The position numbers were made by a program, and so were the translations under genes. From Sipunculus nudus (lineage: Eukaryota; Annelida; Sipuncula; Golfingiida; Sipunculidae), in assembly GCA_026874595.1 (NCBI GenBank), contig CM049308.1, forward strand, positions 36,514,027 through 36,578,026: a DNA stretch of 64,000 nt, written 5' to 3'. This document shows positions 36,511 to 49,440 of the stretch, piece by piece (the first letter of the stretch is position 1; each line of letters opens with the position of its first letter). The notes below the pieces were generated by a model. The model saw only the letters and a list, made by a program, of their open reading frames with translations. It made no database searches and was not told the DNA's origin.

Positions 36511-37689
36511 TGTAACACCCCCGTCGTATAGGTAGGGATGGCAGTGTTTTAGAGGGTTGGGCTGAACTACCAACAACACAGTGGTGGAAACTGGTTTATT
36601 GCGAAATCTGAAAAAACACATCACATCACTATGACTGACTCGTTGCCAAGTCACGAAATATTATATACATATGATACATTACTTATATGACACGAGTCAT
36701 TACCTTATAATATACAAAATTACAAAATTATACAAAATTACAAGATTCGGCATGAATACTAGAGGCTGACAACAATATCAGTTACAAGCCTTGTTGAAAT
36801 AGCTTAGTCTTGCGTAGTTGCCCTATACACCACTTGATATGATACAAAATTATACAAAATTACAAGATTTGTCATAAATACTAGAGGCTGACCATGATAT
36901 CAGTTACAAGCGTCGTTGAAATAGCTTAGTCTTGCGTAGTTGCCCTTTACACCACTTGATACGAGACAACTGGTCAAAATAATCCATCAACGATCAAATT
37001 AATGAAAAATGTATTCATGATAATCCAATTAATATCCAACAGTTGTAATAAATCTATGTTACATGACTATGGTACTTTACAGCTAAAGAACTTTTCTACG
37101 TACAGAAAATACATACACTTACCTTAAAAAACACATCACATCACTATGGCTGACTGGCTGCCAAGTGACGTGGGTTAAACATTTTGGTGACAAGACGAGA
37201 CATGCTATTCTTATGTAAATTAGATGGTTACACAAATATACAGTACATATTGCAGAATAACCAATAAACAAAAATGGAGGTACCTAAGAGTAACTTGGGT
37301 TCCAATATAAATATAAAATTTAGTTAATGACGAGGTCATAGTTGACGCCTCTATGGTAACTGCAGGTGTTCCACACGGTTGACAGTACTGCCCCCTACAT
37401 TAAGCGAAACCATTACATACAGCTCAACCTGGGCCATTAATATATCAAATGAGGCCTACATTGCATACAAGATAAACTGTTACAAAGTACCAATAACATG
37501 AAGATAACAGGAGTATATCAATTCCAATTACAGAGCAGTCTTATACAGTTAGGTTGTTTGTCCCAACCTGTGTGACAACAAAATTACACCTGTTGTGACG
37601 ACCTATTACATGTACCGTTAAAGTGACTACATTAATCAAACCTGTTGTATTTGACAAAACAAGGATTACATAAATCACACCCTGTCACA
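36511..37689. mobile_element. Candidate solo LTR (1179 bp)
   Basis: The segment starts TGTAACACCCCC and ends GTCACA, i.e. TG...CA with a short imperfect terminal inverted repeat (TGTAAC/GTCACA). TATATA precedes and follows it, which could be a target duplication but is low-complexity and shared with the neighbouring fold-back element. It holds an internal 122-bp tandem duplication. No gag, pol or primer-binding region flanks it. A non-autonomous DNA element is a possible alternative. Confidence 0.4.
36719..36962 (+). repeat. 122-bp tandem duplication
   Basis: Two direct copies (about 36719-36840 and 36841-36962) share TACAAAATTATACAAAATTA, ACTAGAGGCTGAC and GCTTAGTCTTGCGTAGTTGC with few differences. 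The phrase AACACATCACATCACTATGR also occurs twice, near 36613 and 37130. Confidence 0.85.
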
Positions 37690-40600
37690 TATATATTGGA
37701 AAAATTGAAAGCCTATAGTACTGAATGAGTTCTGTGATAGATAATTATGTATGGAAGAAATGACACTGAAATAATTCACATTATCATGTATGGCTTAAGT
37801 ATTTTTATGTTAAGATAAGTTCTCTTGAAAACAATAAACTTGATCAAATAGTATGTATACCTCAAGTGTAATGAACTGTGTAACTTTTAGTTCTGTTATT
37901 TCAGACCCCATGAATAGTTCAGAACCCTCATAATAGTTGTATCAGTTATTTACCAGCAAGAAACATCTCTAACCTAGCTACTACAGCACCTCTAGATGAT
38001 GTTTCAAAAGTGAAAGTGATTTCTTTAAGAGATTTTTTTTAATCCAAGATTTAGTTCTCCATGCACTTCCAGTTTTTCCAACAGCAAATGTGTTTAATGT
38101 ACTTGAAGAAGTTGTACCGATTGAAATCTATATGTTAATTGCAGCAAAACCTAGTGATGAATTTCAGTTTTGAAAGTTCAGGGTACGCAGCATTTGTTGG
38201 CCTTAACAAGCATGATGTTTACATTGCTGTTTATATATAAGACAGCTTTGCCACCTTGGCTTGATGTCAGACCCTGCCTCCATATCAGCTCTTTCTTTAT
38301 CGGTCTCCTGTCTGGCCCTCGTATCTGGAATATAATGCCACATCCTTACTGATGGGCATTGGAGCTACCAAACATGTAACAAAAAGACATGAGTCTTAGA
38401 TTGCTAACCCACGTTCTGGTGTAATTTTAAAGTTCTGCCGCTATATAGAACTCAGAAAGCACAGATTTCAACCAGTGACAAAATGTTTATGAAAAAATAC
38501 AATTCATTAAACCTTTGCTTTTTTTTATCTGACCACCTCACTTAGATTGAAATCATGCAAAAACATTTATACACAAATATTGTAAACACAGATTAAAGTA
38601 AATCTTATCTAGACCCAACAGGGACTCCTTGCTCGACTCCACTGTGCCATTAGATCAAATGGAAACACAAAAGCAGGTGTATGATGGTAATTGGAGTCTT
38701 TCCTCTCACTTGTATGATAGTCACTGAGTGAACCTGCTTCTGGTAGGTGTATTGGTGGTTATTTGAGTTTTCCTTCTTCTGGCAGGTGGAAGATGGTCAT
38801 AAGAGTTTTTGTCCCATTGGTTAGATTTCTCCTGCATCTATCAGGTGTATAATGATCATTGGTCAAAATGTCATCTACCATATTCTGACAAGATCATTAT
38901 GGTCATTGGAGTTTTTCTTCCTTTTGGAATTTTCTTCTTGAATAAGGTCTTCATACATGAATGCAAGAAGTTCATTCATGAATCCTAGCAATCAAAGAAG
39001 CAAAGGAAAAATGTGTGAATTAGTTTGTTTTTCCATCAGGGAAAAGTTTATGTGAAAAATGCACCTGAAGTCCTAAAAAATGTGGGAATTACATTTTCAA
39101 CACAAATATAATGTGTTATATAATTTATCAAGTCTAAAGAGCTTGCAAATTGGCCATGATGGCCTTTTCATGTGGAAATTCCGCTTTGCATCTGTGTATG
39201 TCCACACATAGCACTGACCGTATACACATGAATATACACTTACAATAGGTCGGAGTGTCAATATGTACACTGACATCTGTCAAACTGGAAAGGTCAGAAC
39301 AACTAGCATTGATTTGTGATCCATCAGGGAAAGCTGGGGGGAACTTCTTGTGTTTGTTGAGCGTGAATGTTTCTGCAGTTCAAGTAGATGGATATAATAA
39401 ATTAGATGGGACATATTATATTGTATGGACACCATCTGTCAGTTAACTTTTAGTGTTACTGTGATAAACTTATGAGGGCTCTGACGGATTTCACAAAACA
39501 CACCATAGCTACTTGAAAATACATAAATCTCATCTGAGTGTGATTATATCAAAATCAGTGCACATTTAATGGGGTCAAAGATCACCAGGCTTCTTTGTAA
39601 TGTCACTGTGATAACTTAGAAGGAATACTATAGATTTTGGTGAAACTCAACAGAAATATTTACCAGTATAAAATCTCACTAAAGCTTGGTTCTGGGCAAA
39701 AATCATTAATGAGGTGAGAGGTCACAAGACTTCTATGTGCAGGTATTGGTATGATTAATACAGATTTTAAGGGTTTTGTTGATATTTCATATGAATGGTC
39801 AACTTTTATTAAAGTAAACCCCCTTGGGTTAATAAAAATCTGAGAATAACCAGCTACAAAAGCATGCATCTCCAGTCCACAACTACCTTTTTCACCACAT
39901 TATATCAAAGTGGCAATGAAACGTTTCCAGGAAACAGATTGTCCTGTCAGTGTCAGTTATCAAAAAGACCTAAAAGTTTCTTTGAAACATTTACATAGTG
40001 TCATTTCCAAATTTTATCCCCTTTTAAATCCATCATTTATCACTTCTTTGAAGGTTTTGTAAGTCTCTAGAGGATACTTTTTTTTATGAAATTAACAGGG
40101 ATCATTTAATTATCTATATAAAAACTGAATAGTTTGGATCTTATTAAGTGACAGATGTGAAGATGTTTTCCCTATCAAGCTGTAAAAACAATCTCTGGAA
40201 CATGCTATGCATTAGAATGCCCACTAAACATGGCTGTAATGGAAGTAATGAAAAAGAATTGGCATCTTGATATTTTGTCATTAGTAACTCATGTTAGTTC
40301 ACTCTGTGAAACTTTGTAATGGTGCAGTATCAGCTGTCCACCATCTTTTCTTTGTTCCTTAATATCTCAACAGATGCTGCAGCTTTTCTCATGAAATGTA
40401 GCAGACTTATTGATCATGAATGAATATGCAAAAATGAGCTTTTCTTGGTGCCATCTATGTTGACCTACTTTTGAGTGATATGGTCAGTAGAGTGATAACA
40501 TTTTCTTTTTGCTCCACTGGCAGCCCCAGTTGGTCTCCATGTGAGTGGGTTGTAGTTGCCTGTCCAAGGTCTATGGTTTTCTCCAGGTCCTCCTGTTTCC

Positions 40601-40763
40601 TCCTCCTCTACAGAATACCAAATCAAAGCCATGAAGAGTGCCTTGTATTATGAAGAGTGAAGAGTGCCTTGTATTAGTTATTATAGCTAGTTGTACAATC
40701 CGTGTAAGATAAATAAAGTTTATAGTTTCTGCTGGCTGTAATGGATTTTTGTTTGTTTTCCAA
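37690..40763. other. No gene recognised; weak degenerate repeats at 38672-38935
   Basis: AT-rich sequence. Between 38672 and 38935 the phrase CAGGTGTATGATGGTCATTG, often followed by GAGTTTTTCxTCC, recurs four or five times at irregular 38-70 bp spacing, suggesting an old decayed minisatellite. No credible exon. Confidence 0.35.
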
Positions 40764-40863
40764 GAATTTTTAAATTATGCATGTCCTTAGATCTTGGATA
40801 CCTCCATACCATACTCTATTGGTGTTGCAATCTGCAATTGTTTTTGTGCAATGTCTATTTTGT
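40764..40863 (+). mobile_element. Family A fragment, left of C-3
   Basis: Degenerate family A body sequence (GCATGT..., ATCTTGGATA, TGTTGCAATCTGCAATTGTT, TTTGTGCAATGTCTA). It continues in phase at 42293 after C-3. Neither family A terminus is present. Confidence 0.6.
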
Positions 40864-42292
40864 AGCTCTGCTTACTGTAAGTTATCTGAGCTTTAGCAAT
40901 CACTCTTTGTCTGTCATCCATCCAGTGTCTGGCCGTCCAGCCGTCTGTCCGTTAACAGGGCACACATCGTAACTGCTGGATCTGGAATCTTCTTACTTGA
41001 CATCCAGAAAGATCCATGAAAAATCTCCTTGGAAACCTGGAATTAAGTCTCTGTTACCCATATTCTTCGAGCTATAGGGCCCCAAAGTACCCCCAAAAAT
41101 AATGGAAAATTTGACACACAAAAGCTCAAGCATCTGAACAACTAATGCATTGATCGTCATGATTCTTTGCATGGATATTGATCATGGAGTGTGTCATCAG
41201 TTTCTGCAGACTGGTGGTGCCACCTATATATTTTTTTTCTATATTTTTGATACCTTAAAAGATGCTGTCATCTGTTAACAGGGCACAAATCATAATGACT
41301 GGACCTAGAATCTTGTATCTTGACATGCAGCAAGGCCCATGAGAAGTCTCCTAGGAAACCTAAAATTACTTCTCTGTTACTCAATCTTAGAGCTATTGGG
41401 CTTCGAAATGCCCAACCCGGGATAATGGAAAATTTGATCCAAAGCTCAAGTATCTGAAGAAAAAACTAATGCATTGATCATCATGATTCTTTGCATGCAT
41501 AAAGATCAAGGAGTGTTTCATGGGTTCCTGCACACTGGATTTTTTTAAACATTTTTTAACAGATTTTTATCTCTCTTTTTGAGACCTTTAATTATTATGC
41601 CGTCATCTGTTAACAGTGCACAAATCATAACCGTTGGTCCTAGAATCTTCTTACTTGACATCCAGAGAGGTCCATGAAAAGTCAGCTTGGAAACCTGAAA
41701 TTGGGTCTCTGTTACCCATATTTTCCAAGCTATCAGGCTTATATATGCACTCCGCCCCCAGAATAATGGAAAATTTGATACCAACGCAGGGCAAAAATCA
41801 TATTCATTGGACCTAGAATCTTCTATTTTTACTTCCAGGGAGGTCCATGAAGTCCTCTTGGAAACCTGAAATTAGGTCTCTGTTACCAATATTCTCCAAG
41901 CTATGGGGCCTCCCCCAGAATAATTGAAAATTTGTTACCAAAGCAGGGCACAAATCATTGCCATTGGACCAAGAATCTTCTGACTTGACATTCTTAGAGT
42001 TTACCAAAATTCTCCTAAGAAACCTGAAATTAGGTCACTGTGACCTATATTATCTGATTGACAGGCCATGTTTGAGCACCCCAGAAATAATGCAAAATGC
42101 ACACAAATTGCCAGATTCCTCTGGATTGGCTGGATGGATAATCATCAAATTTGGTGAGCTTATGGGTCTTGATGAACTCCAGCTAATATGCATGAATGAT
42201 GATGCCACCTGCATTATTTTAATTTGTTGCCTGTGCAAGGAAATGATGTCAACATGCCAGTTGGCTGAGCGTCATGACCCATGGGTCACTTG
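40864..42292 (+). mobile_element. Family C copy 3 (Helitron-like), nested in family A
   Basis: 5' hairpin AGCTCTGCTTACTGTAAGTT and onward. The 3' end is TTGGCTGAGCGTCA, perfect 14-bp palindrome TGACCCATGGGTCA, CTTG (42289-42292), TT. Core units resemble those of C-1 (GGGCACAAATCATAATGACT, TGGACCTAGAATCTT), and the 5' module with CATGATTCTTTGCATGGATA is shared with C-1. Flanks are family A sequence interrupted between two T residues. Confidence 0.82.
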
Positions 42293-42500
42293 TTATATTT
42301 GCTTTGGGTGAAAATCATATCTGAGGAATGGTTCAACATATTTGCCTGAAATTTGGCATGTCCATCCATCTGGGATAGCTTTCTCATACACATGATAGCA
42401 CCATCTATAATTGCATATTTGAAGAATATATCCATGCATTTATCTCAGGAGTGGTTTGACATATCAGCCTTAAAATTTGCATGTCCTTTGATGCATTTAA
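42293..42500 (+). mobile_element. Family A fragment, right of C-3
   Basis: Continues the fragment left of C-3 (TTTGCTTTGGGTGAAAATCA, TTTGCCTGAAATTTGGCATG, TATCTCAGGAGTGGTTTGAC) and fades out without a 3' end. Confidence 0.6.
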
Positions 42501-43012
42501 GCTAAATAATAGTTAAATTTATGGGCTTATACTTACAATATTTCACATGTGCAACACAAAGAAAGAGAATAAGTAAAGTTGGTTAAAGTTTCTAAACGTA
42601 AAATATTGCCTGATGTTGTCCTTCCAGAAACACCAGAGACAAAATTCAGCTTGCAAATAAAATGCCAGCCTTTTTATTTATTTACAGGCTTTCCCAAAAA
42701 TGTCTTTAACTATATATTTTATTTACAACTATATTAATTTACAAATTTATTATTTGAATTTCGTTCTAAGCATCCGGCCTTTAAAGTTCCCATTTTCCAG
42801 AAATGGTTGTATTGGTTATGCCTTGGTTATGCATTTATAGTCATGCCATTAGTGAGATCAGGATTGGGAGCAAGTTCATTAATTTTTTCTGTGTACAGGG
42901 TCTCATTCCACATGGTTGATAATGCCACAGGTACTTAGTCAACCAGTGTTACAGGAGACCACAACAGTGATGATGCTTTCATTCGATCTCTCTTGTTCTT
43001 GTGTCCTTTGCA

Positions 43013-43074
43013 GGTATGAGCAAGAAGCCCTGCAGGCTTTGATTAAAGGTCGAGATATAAATATTGCATGTTTT
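43013..43074 (+). CDS. Candidate coding exon, unidentified
   Basis: A pyrimidine-rich stretch ends in TTTGCAG at 43012, a good 3' splice site. It is followed by an open frame reading YEQEALQALIKGRDINIA. The EQxxALxALIxGRD pattern is loosely like the Q-motif region that precedes the Walker A motif of RecQ-type helicases, but no Walker A (GxGKS/T) follows in any nearby frame. It may be a chance frame, a terminal piece of a decayed copy, or an exon of another gene. The donor site is not clear (GT options near 43070). Very uncertain. Confidence 0.15.
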
Positions 43075-44050
43075 TGCTCAGATGCTGTGTCCTCAGTAAT
43101 TAGCTTAAAGGATCTGGTGGAGATGATTTTACTTGACAAATTTGTTCAGACATCTACAGTAACATGTTAATTAGGGTCACCAGAAGCATGTGATTATTTA
43201 TTTTGGTCTTCTCTCACACAGGGAGGACAATTAATGACATTTGTGTGTGAACTTTTAATACTGCATCACTAATTTCTCACATTTCTTCTAGGCTTGGGGG
43301 GGGGGGAGGTGTAAATGATGAGAAATAAGGGAGCTGTTAATTCTGCTTGATTAGTCAGCTGACAGACACTGAATGTTTCTGAAGTGCAGAGGGGTCACCT
43401 TAAAGCCATGTGTCACATTTTCAAAGACCTTCCAACTTGTATTGAATTCCATATCCTTTTTCTGTGTAATAAATTTCTTTTCTTCATTCTTATCAATTGG
43501 TTGCCATGATGTTGTAATATCTGTGGCCTTTATGCTTATTCATTGAACCCACCAATATTGCCATATTCAGAATTACTGTCGTTGATATAGGTGGCCTGGA
43601 TTACACCACTTGTGGTAAAAGTTTTATGACATATGGTTTTCATGAGTTCATTCAACATTATAACCATTTTGAATTTGAAATGCTTCACAGGTTGAGTCAC
43701 TATATCAGTAAATAAACTCGCTATCACCTAGCAGGAGAGTACATTCTGAGTAAAAATTATTTACTCCTCTAGCTTTTAGAGAAAGTGTAACTGTTTGTCA
43801 CATAGTAGGGTTCATCTCTGAAATGTGCAGTTCAAGTGTAAGGGTGTGTGTTTGATGGTCAGTATTTGTGGCCCACATATGTGCCAATCCTAGAACCTAA
43901 GATTCAGTTGGGATATCTTCTTGGAGACATATTTAGGGGAAAAAAACAGTTTAAAAGATACAGTGCTGGGCAAGGCATTAAAAAAGTCATGTCTTTGAGT
44001 GAAATAACACCCTGTATGTTGATTGCTGGTGAACAGCTGTACTGATTGAG

Positions 44051-44074
44051 GTGTGTGTGTGTGTATGTGTGTGT
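44051..44074 (+). repeat. (TG)n microsatellite
   Basis: About 12 GT dinucleotides with one A interruption. Confidence 0.9.
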
Positions 44075-45963
44075 TATCTTCTAATATTCTTGCACCAGTG
44101 TGGATCATGAAGTGAATAAATATAAGATTCTTAAAAATACGGGGAGTAAATTAGTGCACAATAAATGAGAGCTTACATATGAAAATACCATGAATTGTGC
44201 ACAAGGTGACATCTGGTGGTTGATTGATACATTGAAAGGGATAGAAGGGACAAGTTTTAATACTCATGCACCCCCCTGGTTAAGGAACTTGTATGATCAC
44301 AACCATTTATTTTACCCTAGGTCATATGTCATTTTTGTCTGGTACTCAACCAGCTGATCCATGTGCAATATATAGATGTTTAAGTGTTTGAGAAAGGTTG
44401 AAAATAGATAAATATATCTCTCCTAGGGATGGTTTCATAAGGTTGGACATTTATCCTCGTGAATATCCCTCACAGGTCAAGACCTTACCCAGGCTCCTGA
44501 TCTCAGCCAAGAACTGGATCATTAACATTTGTTTCTTGACTCTGGTCACCTCCCAGCATGTCTCTTGTGACCATTTGATTTAATTGAGTAGACAGCTAGT
44601 AGACCTGCTGTTCCAGATGTCACCTGTCCACTTTAATAGGTGTTCACAAGTTGGCCAGTAATTAAATGCTTAAGTTTGTCTTGTCAGTTAGAGTGACTCT
44701 CATTTCTCTCAAAAAATTTTGAAATTTTAACCATATGATTGTGAATCTGATGCTTGTATAAGTATTTTTGTCATGGCTCTCTTGAGCTGAATAGCAAAGT
44801 AGTTTATTCTTGACAAAAAATTGGTCACCATTCTGAATGCATCTTAGTAAGTGCATATGAAATTTATATCCTCTGAAAATAGTGTGGCTAGTTAATTTAA
44901 GCATGTGCTAGTTTTTACAGTACAAACACTAGCACAACATGATATGACAGTGACACTTGACAAGGAAATTACAACAATACGGGTATTCAGATATCCCTCA
45001 TGATTTAAGTACTATCAAGTAAGAAATAACACCCATTTAATTCTTATGATACTGGTATGTCACCAAGCTTAATTGAGGATCATCTAGCACATCTGTTTAA
45101 CTCTTTAAAACATGTATGTTTAAAACAGGAACATTTTATTAAACTCACTTTTAAATTTTAAAAACTTATGACTGCAGTCTACATTAACTTAAATTTTCTT
45201 CTTTACCTTGTACATTGCAAATTGTATTGCAATTAAAGCTGTATAAATGCAAAAACTGCATCTGCATTTTATCAACAAAAACATAACTTTGTGTCAGCTA
45301 GTTTCTATTGCATAATTGAATGAAATATTACAGTTGCTTCTTATATCTTTAGTACATAAGATCTGATATACTCTTTAGTTGAGCAGGTCTTCAAATTTTA
45401 TGGGATGGTTTTATCTGTTATCTGTTATGTTTTATAAGAAACTATCATTCAGTAAAATATAAACCTAGTTTGAGGCTCAAAGTTGTCATTTTAAGAAAGT
45501 TTTAATGATCATGATGTTGCTGACAATGAAGGTTAAAATTTCTTTGCCCAAAAAATTGTAACCTGCATTGTCAGCAAAAAAGAAATAATAAAATAATGAT
45601 TTTACACTTTCCAGAAAAAAACTTGATTTTCTAACATTAAGAGGTTAGGGTTAGTGGTGCAGGTGTTATTGGTAAAAAGTAAAAATGCCCTGGTTGTAAA
45701 GTGCTAAATTACATATGGAGGAATAGAACAAGAACACAAAAGTTTTAGCTTTTTCCTTTCCCCAAGTGTGCCTGGTGCTCTGTTTTCAGCATGGCTTGTT
45801 CATTCAGTGTCAACATGCAAAGGCAACCTCCATAAAATTCAAATTAAAAGCAGGGAGCCAGTGATACTGTATTCTGCCCCTGCCTGCAAAACCATGATGT
45901 AATAATATATTATTGCTACCTTAGAAGCCATTAGCTTCTTTTTTCAAATCTTTAATTTTTTTT

Positions 45964-46857
45964 AGCTTGGCTGACTGAAAGTCACCTGAGGAACAGGTAT
46001 TGCCCTAGCTATCTGGCTGTCCGGTCTTCCATTAGCAGGGCACAAATCCTAACCTCTCCACCTAGAAACATCTAAGTGAAGATCAATGGAGGTCAATATC
46101 TTCTTAGAACATAAAATTAGGTCAGTGTGACCTTTATTCTCTAAACTAAGGGGCTTATAAGTACCCCCGAGAATAAATAAAAATTTGATAATTAATGCAT
46201 GGATTGCCATGAACCTTGCTTTGAATATTCCATGAATAGTTTTGTCAATTCCCACAAAACTTGTGATGCCACCTGTATTTTTTTCTAATTATTTTATTCA
46301 TTTTCCCTTTATTTTGAGACTGCCAGTTGTATTGATACTACCAGGTTTGCAATTATGGTTTCATCTGCGTCCTGAAACCTTGCATTGTTTATTAGAGCCA
46401 CTCTTGAATAAGTGGATGCCCTATATTAATCAGCCTGTCCAACTTTCTGTTCGTCTTTATGTATGTCCAAGAAATTTGTTTCCTGAGGATAACTTCAGTT
46501 TGGATTGGCATGTATGGATTTCAAACTTGACTTATATACGGCCAACGTAAAATGCAAGAAAACTATTGATTTTGGGGGTCATGAGGCAAAAATTACGGTC
46601 ATAGGACCCACTTCTTTAAAAGATTAGGGATGCATTTTAAGCCAAACTTTTCATCCCAAACCTTCAATCTTCCACATGGCGCACCTGCCTATAGGAGAAG
46701 GTTTTCTAATGATTTTGAGGTCAAGGTCATATGGCCCATCCAGTTTGAGTAGACAGGTTGGCTTCAAACTGATAAAAGGACCCATATTTTGAAAAAAAAC
46801 TCTAAACCTATCCTTATGGACAAATTCAGCTCAGCGTCAAGTCCCATGGGTCCCTAG
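45964..46857 (+). mobile_element. Family C copy 4 (shorter, diverged)
   Basis: 5' hairpin AGCTTGGCTGACTGAAAGTC; 3' CAGCTCAGCGTCAAGTCCCA, TGGGTCC, then CTAG (46854-46857) and TT. It is the only family C copy ending in CTAG rather than CTTG. Only one clear core unit remains near the 5' side (GGGCACAAATCCTAACC, GTCAGTGTGACCTTTATTCT); the middle is largely different sequence, including the open frame at 46242-46550, which is not recognisable. Confidence 0.75.
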
Positions 46858-48689
46858 TTCTCTGTTGATCTAGGTTACCTGTCAGATTTGCACCATTTAG
46901 AATTCTTATAGACTCTGTAGTTTGGGTTTTATCGTGTTAGGAAAGGAAAACTTTCTAGCAACACTCCACTTTTTTTAATGGAAAATTCGTAGGTTCATGG
47001 GAATTTTTTTAAATATCTTAAAATTAAATATTTTTATGGGCTGATAAAAGTGAGGAATAAATTTGAGAAAAAAATTTTAAAATTTTCAATGAATTTTGCT
47101 TGTTTATTTATATTTTCCATGCTACTTCTAATTAAATAAGTATAAAGATAAATGTGAAAGGTCACATTTTTTCTAATGTAAAAATTATTTTGGACACGGA
47201 GCATTTGGTGCTCTGAATTCTTACCATGCTTTTGGGTCATCAATCTCAATTTCCAACCTAAACTTTTCAAAGCTGTCACTGAAGTTTACTCTTCATTAGG
47301 AGTTAAACTCAGAACTTCATGTCTTCTTTACAGGCATTTTATTTGGATACAGGTGATTACTTGGTATTCTTTTCATTTAATTAAGTCCATGCCAGTCAGA
47401 AGTTCATTTCACCTGGAATACCTGAAGAAAGAATCACAAGCGAGACACTTTGCAAGTTATAGGACAATTTTGACATGCTTCTCTGGGGGATTTTACAGGG
47501 ACTGCCCAACGAGTAATGTCTGCTGCATTTATTCAGAACTGACAAAGCTGTCAGATCAGGAACTGTCCCATTTTGCAAAAATGTCACAAGACTGTCTCAC
47601 AGTGAGAAGAAACTGTGTTGCTGTGGGAGCCTCTTGCTGGGTATTGTCCCTGTCTGTAACAGCAGACACGCCATGTGGAGATGCTGGCTGAACAGTGCTG
47701 AAAATCGATTTAGCCAGGAGCTGAAGAGCCTGCATGATAATTATACTGCATCAAATGTACACAACTTTCTTCTCTGCTCTGTCATCTCAATAGGGGTGAC
47801 TATAACTGTCTCTCCTGTATTCTTTTCTCACAATTTTTACATGATTCAGTATTTATTCCATACCAATACAGGAATTTGCTTTGCGGGTGATATACAAGAC
47901 ATGGTGGTAAGGGGAAACCAAAACACAGTACAATAATAGTATTAAGTATGAAAAAAAGATATGAAGTATGTAGTTATATTATATTTTGATTCATGCATTA
48001 AACAATCTAATTGCTTTTGGTACAAATGAAATTGAGTACTTGTTCATTCTGCACTTCAGAGACTGCAGCCTTTGGCCTGATTTTAGCCACGCAGACAATA
48101 TAATCACTGAGCAAGCTTTTACATTCAAACAATTATTTATCATATCCATCACTTTATTTTCATAAATAATATTTATGAATAATATTTTATTTTCATAAAT
48201 AATATATATGAATGGACCCCCTGAGCTGGCATCTGTGATTGGCCGCATGGTACCAGTCGTTTTCTATATCTCTTTTAGGCGCACTATTTAAACATCTGTC
48301 ATATTGTCAATGGAGTTGAAAATCAGTGAGCATGGCATGCAAACACAATCAGGACCATTATGTCACTTGTTTTGTATACATTAATGTCTGTTCCATAACA
48401 ATAACATACATTAAGCCTGGGATGACGTCAACCCTCGCAACTAGTAAATGTATACATTACAAATGACGGTGTCGCAGCTGGAATAAACATGCTGGAATTC
48501 GCGGTTAGTGTGGGGAACTTTTTATTTTTGGAAGTTTAATCTTGTGAATAAACAGTTTTCAACAAAAAGGCGCGCGATCATGCTTGTGAAATGGATAATT
48601 CTCCAGAATTCTGACTTCTGAAAAAAGTTGTCTTGCCTGCATAGCAATGGAGTTCATTACCTTGTTCTTTTATAATCTGTATATTGCCC
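46858..48689. other. No confirmed gene; open frames at 47353-47936 not recognised
   Basis: Two overlapping + strand open frames (112 and 100 codons) occur at 47353-47691 and 47634-47936. The first is cysteine-rich and the sequence is slightly less AT-rich than its surroundings, but neither matches a domain I know or has a clear exon border. At 48145-48205 TTTTCATAAATAATAT repeats twice with palindromic character. Confidence 0.25.
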
Positions 48690-49440
48690 ATACTGAATGT
48701 GTTTACAGTTTCTAGGTCATTTTAGTGCTAGAAACAAGTGCCTGTGGGAAAAAACATGATTTTGGTACTGTGGAAGTCAGATAGGCACAGATCATAGGTT
48801 TAGACCTAGAACCTTCTAATTTAAAATTCAGGGAGGTTTTGGCAAATCCCCCTTAACACCAGGATACCATGTTTTCTGTGAGGTACAAGAGGAAAACCTT
48901 ATTTTCAGTCAAATGTGTTCATAATCTTAAATGTTGGATCCAAAAATGTGAATAAAATATATCCTTGGAACCCAAAATAAGGTTACTGTACCAACATGAA
49001 TAAGGCATCCTATGAGTTGGATTCAAGGTACAAATGGTGCTGTTGAACCTAGAATCTCCTAATTTAATAAAGATTTGGGAGGGCCTTGTAAGGGCCTTCT
49101 TAGAAACACTAAACAAGTTCACTGTGTCCCATATTCTGTAAGCATTTAGCACCAGAAAAGTTAGATGGACACAAATTGTAGCAGATGGTCATAGAATTAA
49201 GCATCTGGGGAGGTTTTATTAAAATCTTTTGGAAACTCTAAATAAGTTTGCTGTATTCTATTTTCTGTGGCCTTAATTTGGACTAAGTGCCTGATTTTGA
49301 GCACACTGGAAGTCAGTTTATCCATTGTTCAAGGTTCCTTTACAAATATTTTTCACTAGATCATAACATTAATAATTAATAAATGCATCACCTGTATGTT
49401 TTCAAATATGCAGACTGTGTATGTAAACTTGCACTCTTGG
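48690..49440 (+). mobile_element. Family C copy truncated at both ends
   Basis: Core-unit phrases (AACATGATTTTGGTACTG, GTCAGATAGGCACAGATCAT, GACCTAGAACCTTCTAATTT) run into CACTAGATCATAACATTAAT, ATGCATCACCTGTATG. The same order occurs in C-5 at about 52715-53430. Neither the 5' hairpin nor the CTTG end is present. Confidence 0.65.

Larger units (their letters stand above)
42501..45963. other. Mostly unrecognised DNA; one weak exon candidate and a (TG)n tract
   Basis: AT-rich sequence. A G run (about 43294-43307) and the (TG)n tract at 44051 are the only simple repeats. The exon candidate near 43013 is listed separately. Confidence 0.35.

Noticed and set aside
38170-38352. Hydrophobic 60-codon frame as a small membrane protein
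   Set aside because: It is short and isolated, in AT-rich DNA, without promoter, splice or homology support.
46242-46550. 102-codon frame in C-4 as a gene
   Set aside because: It lies within the borders of a family C element, lacks recognisable motifs and starts in a sequence shared with other copies' non-coding modules.
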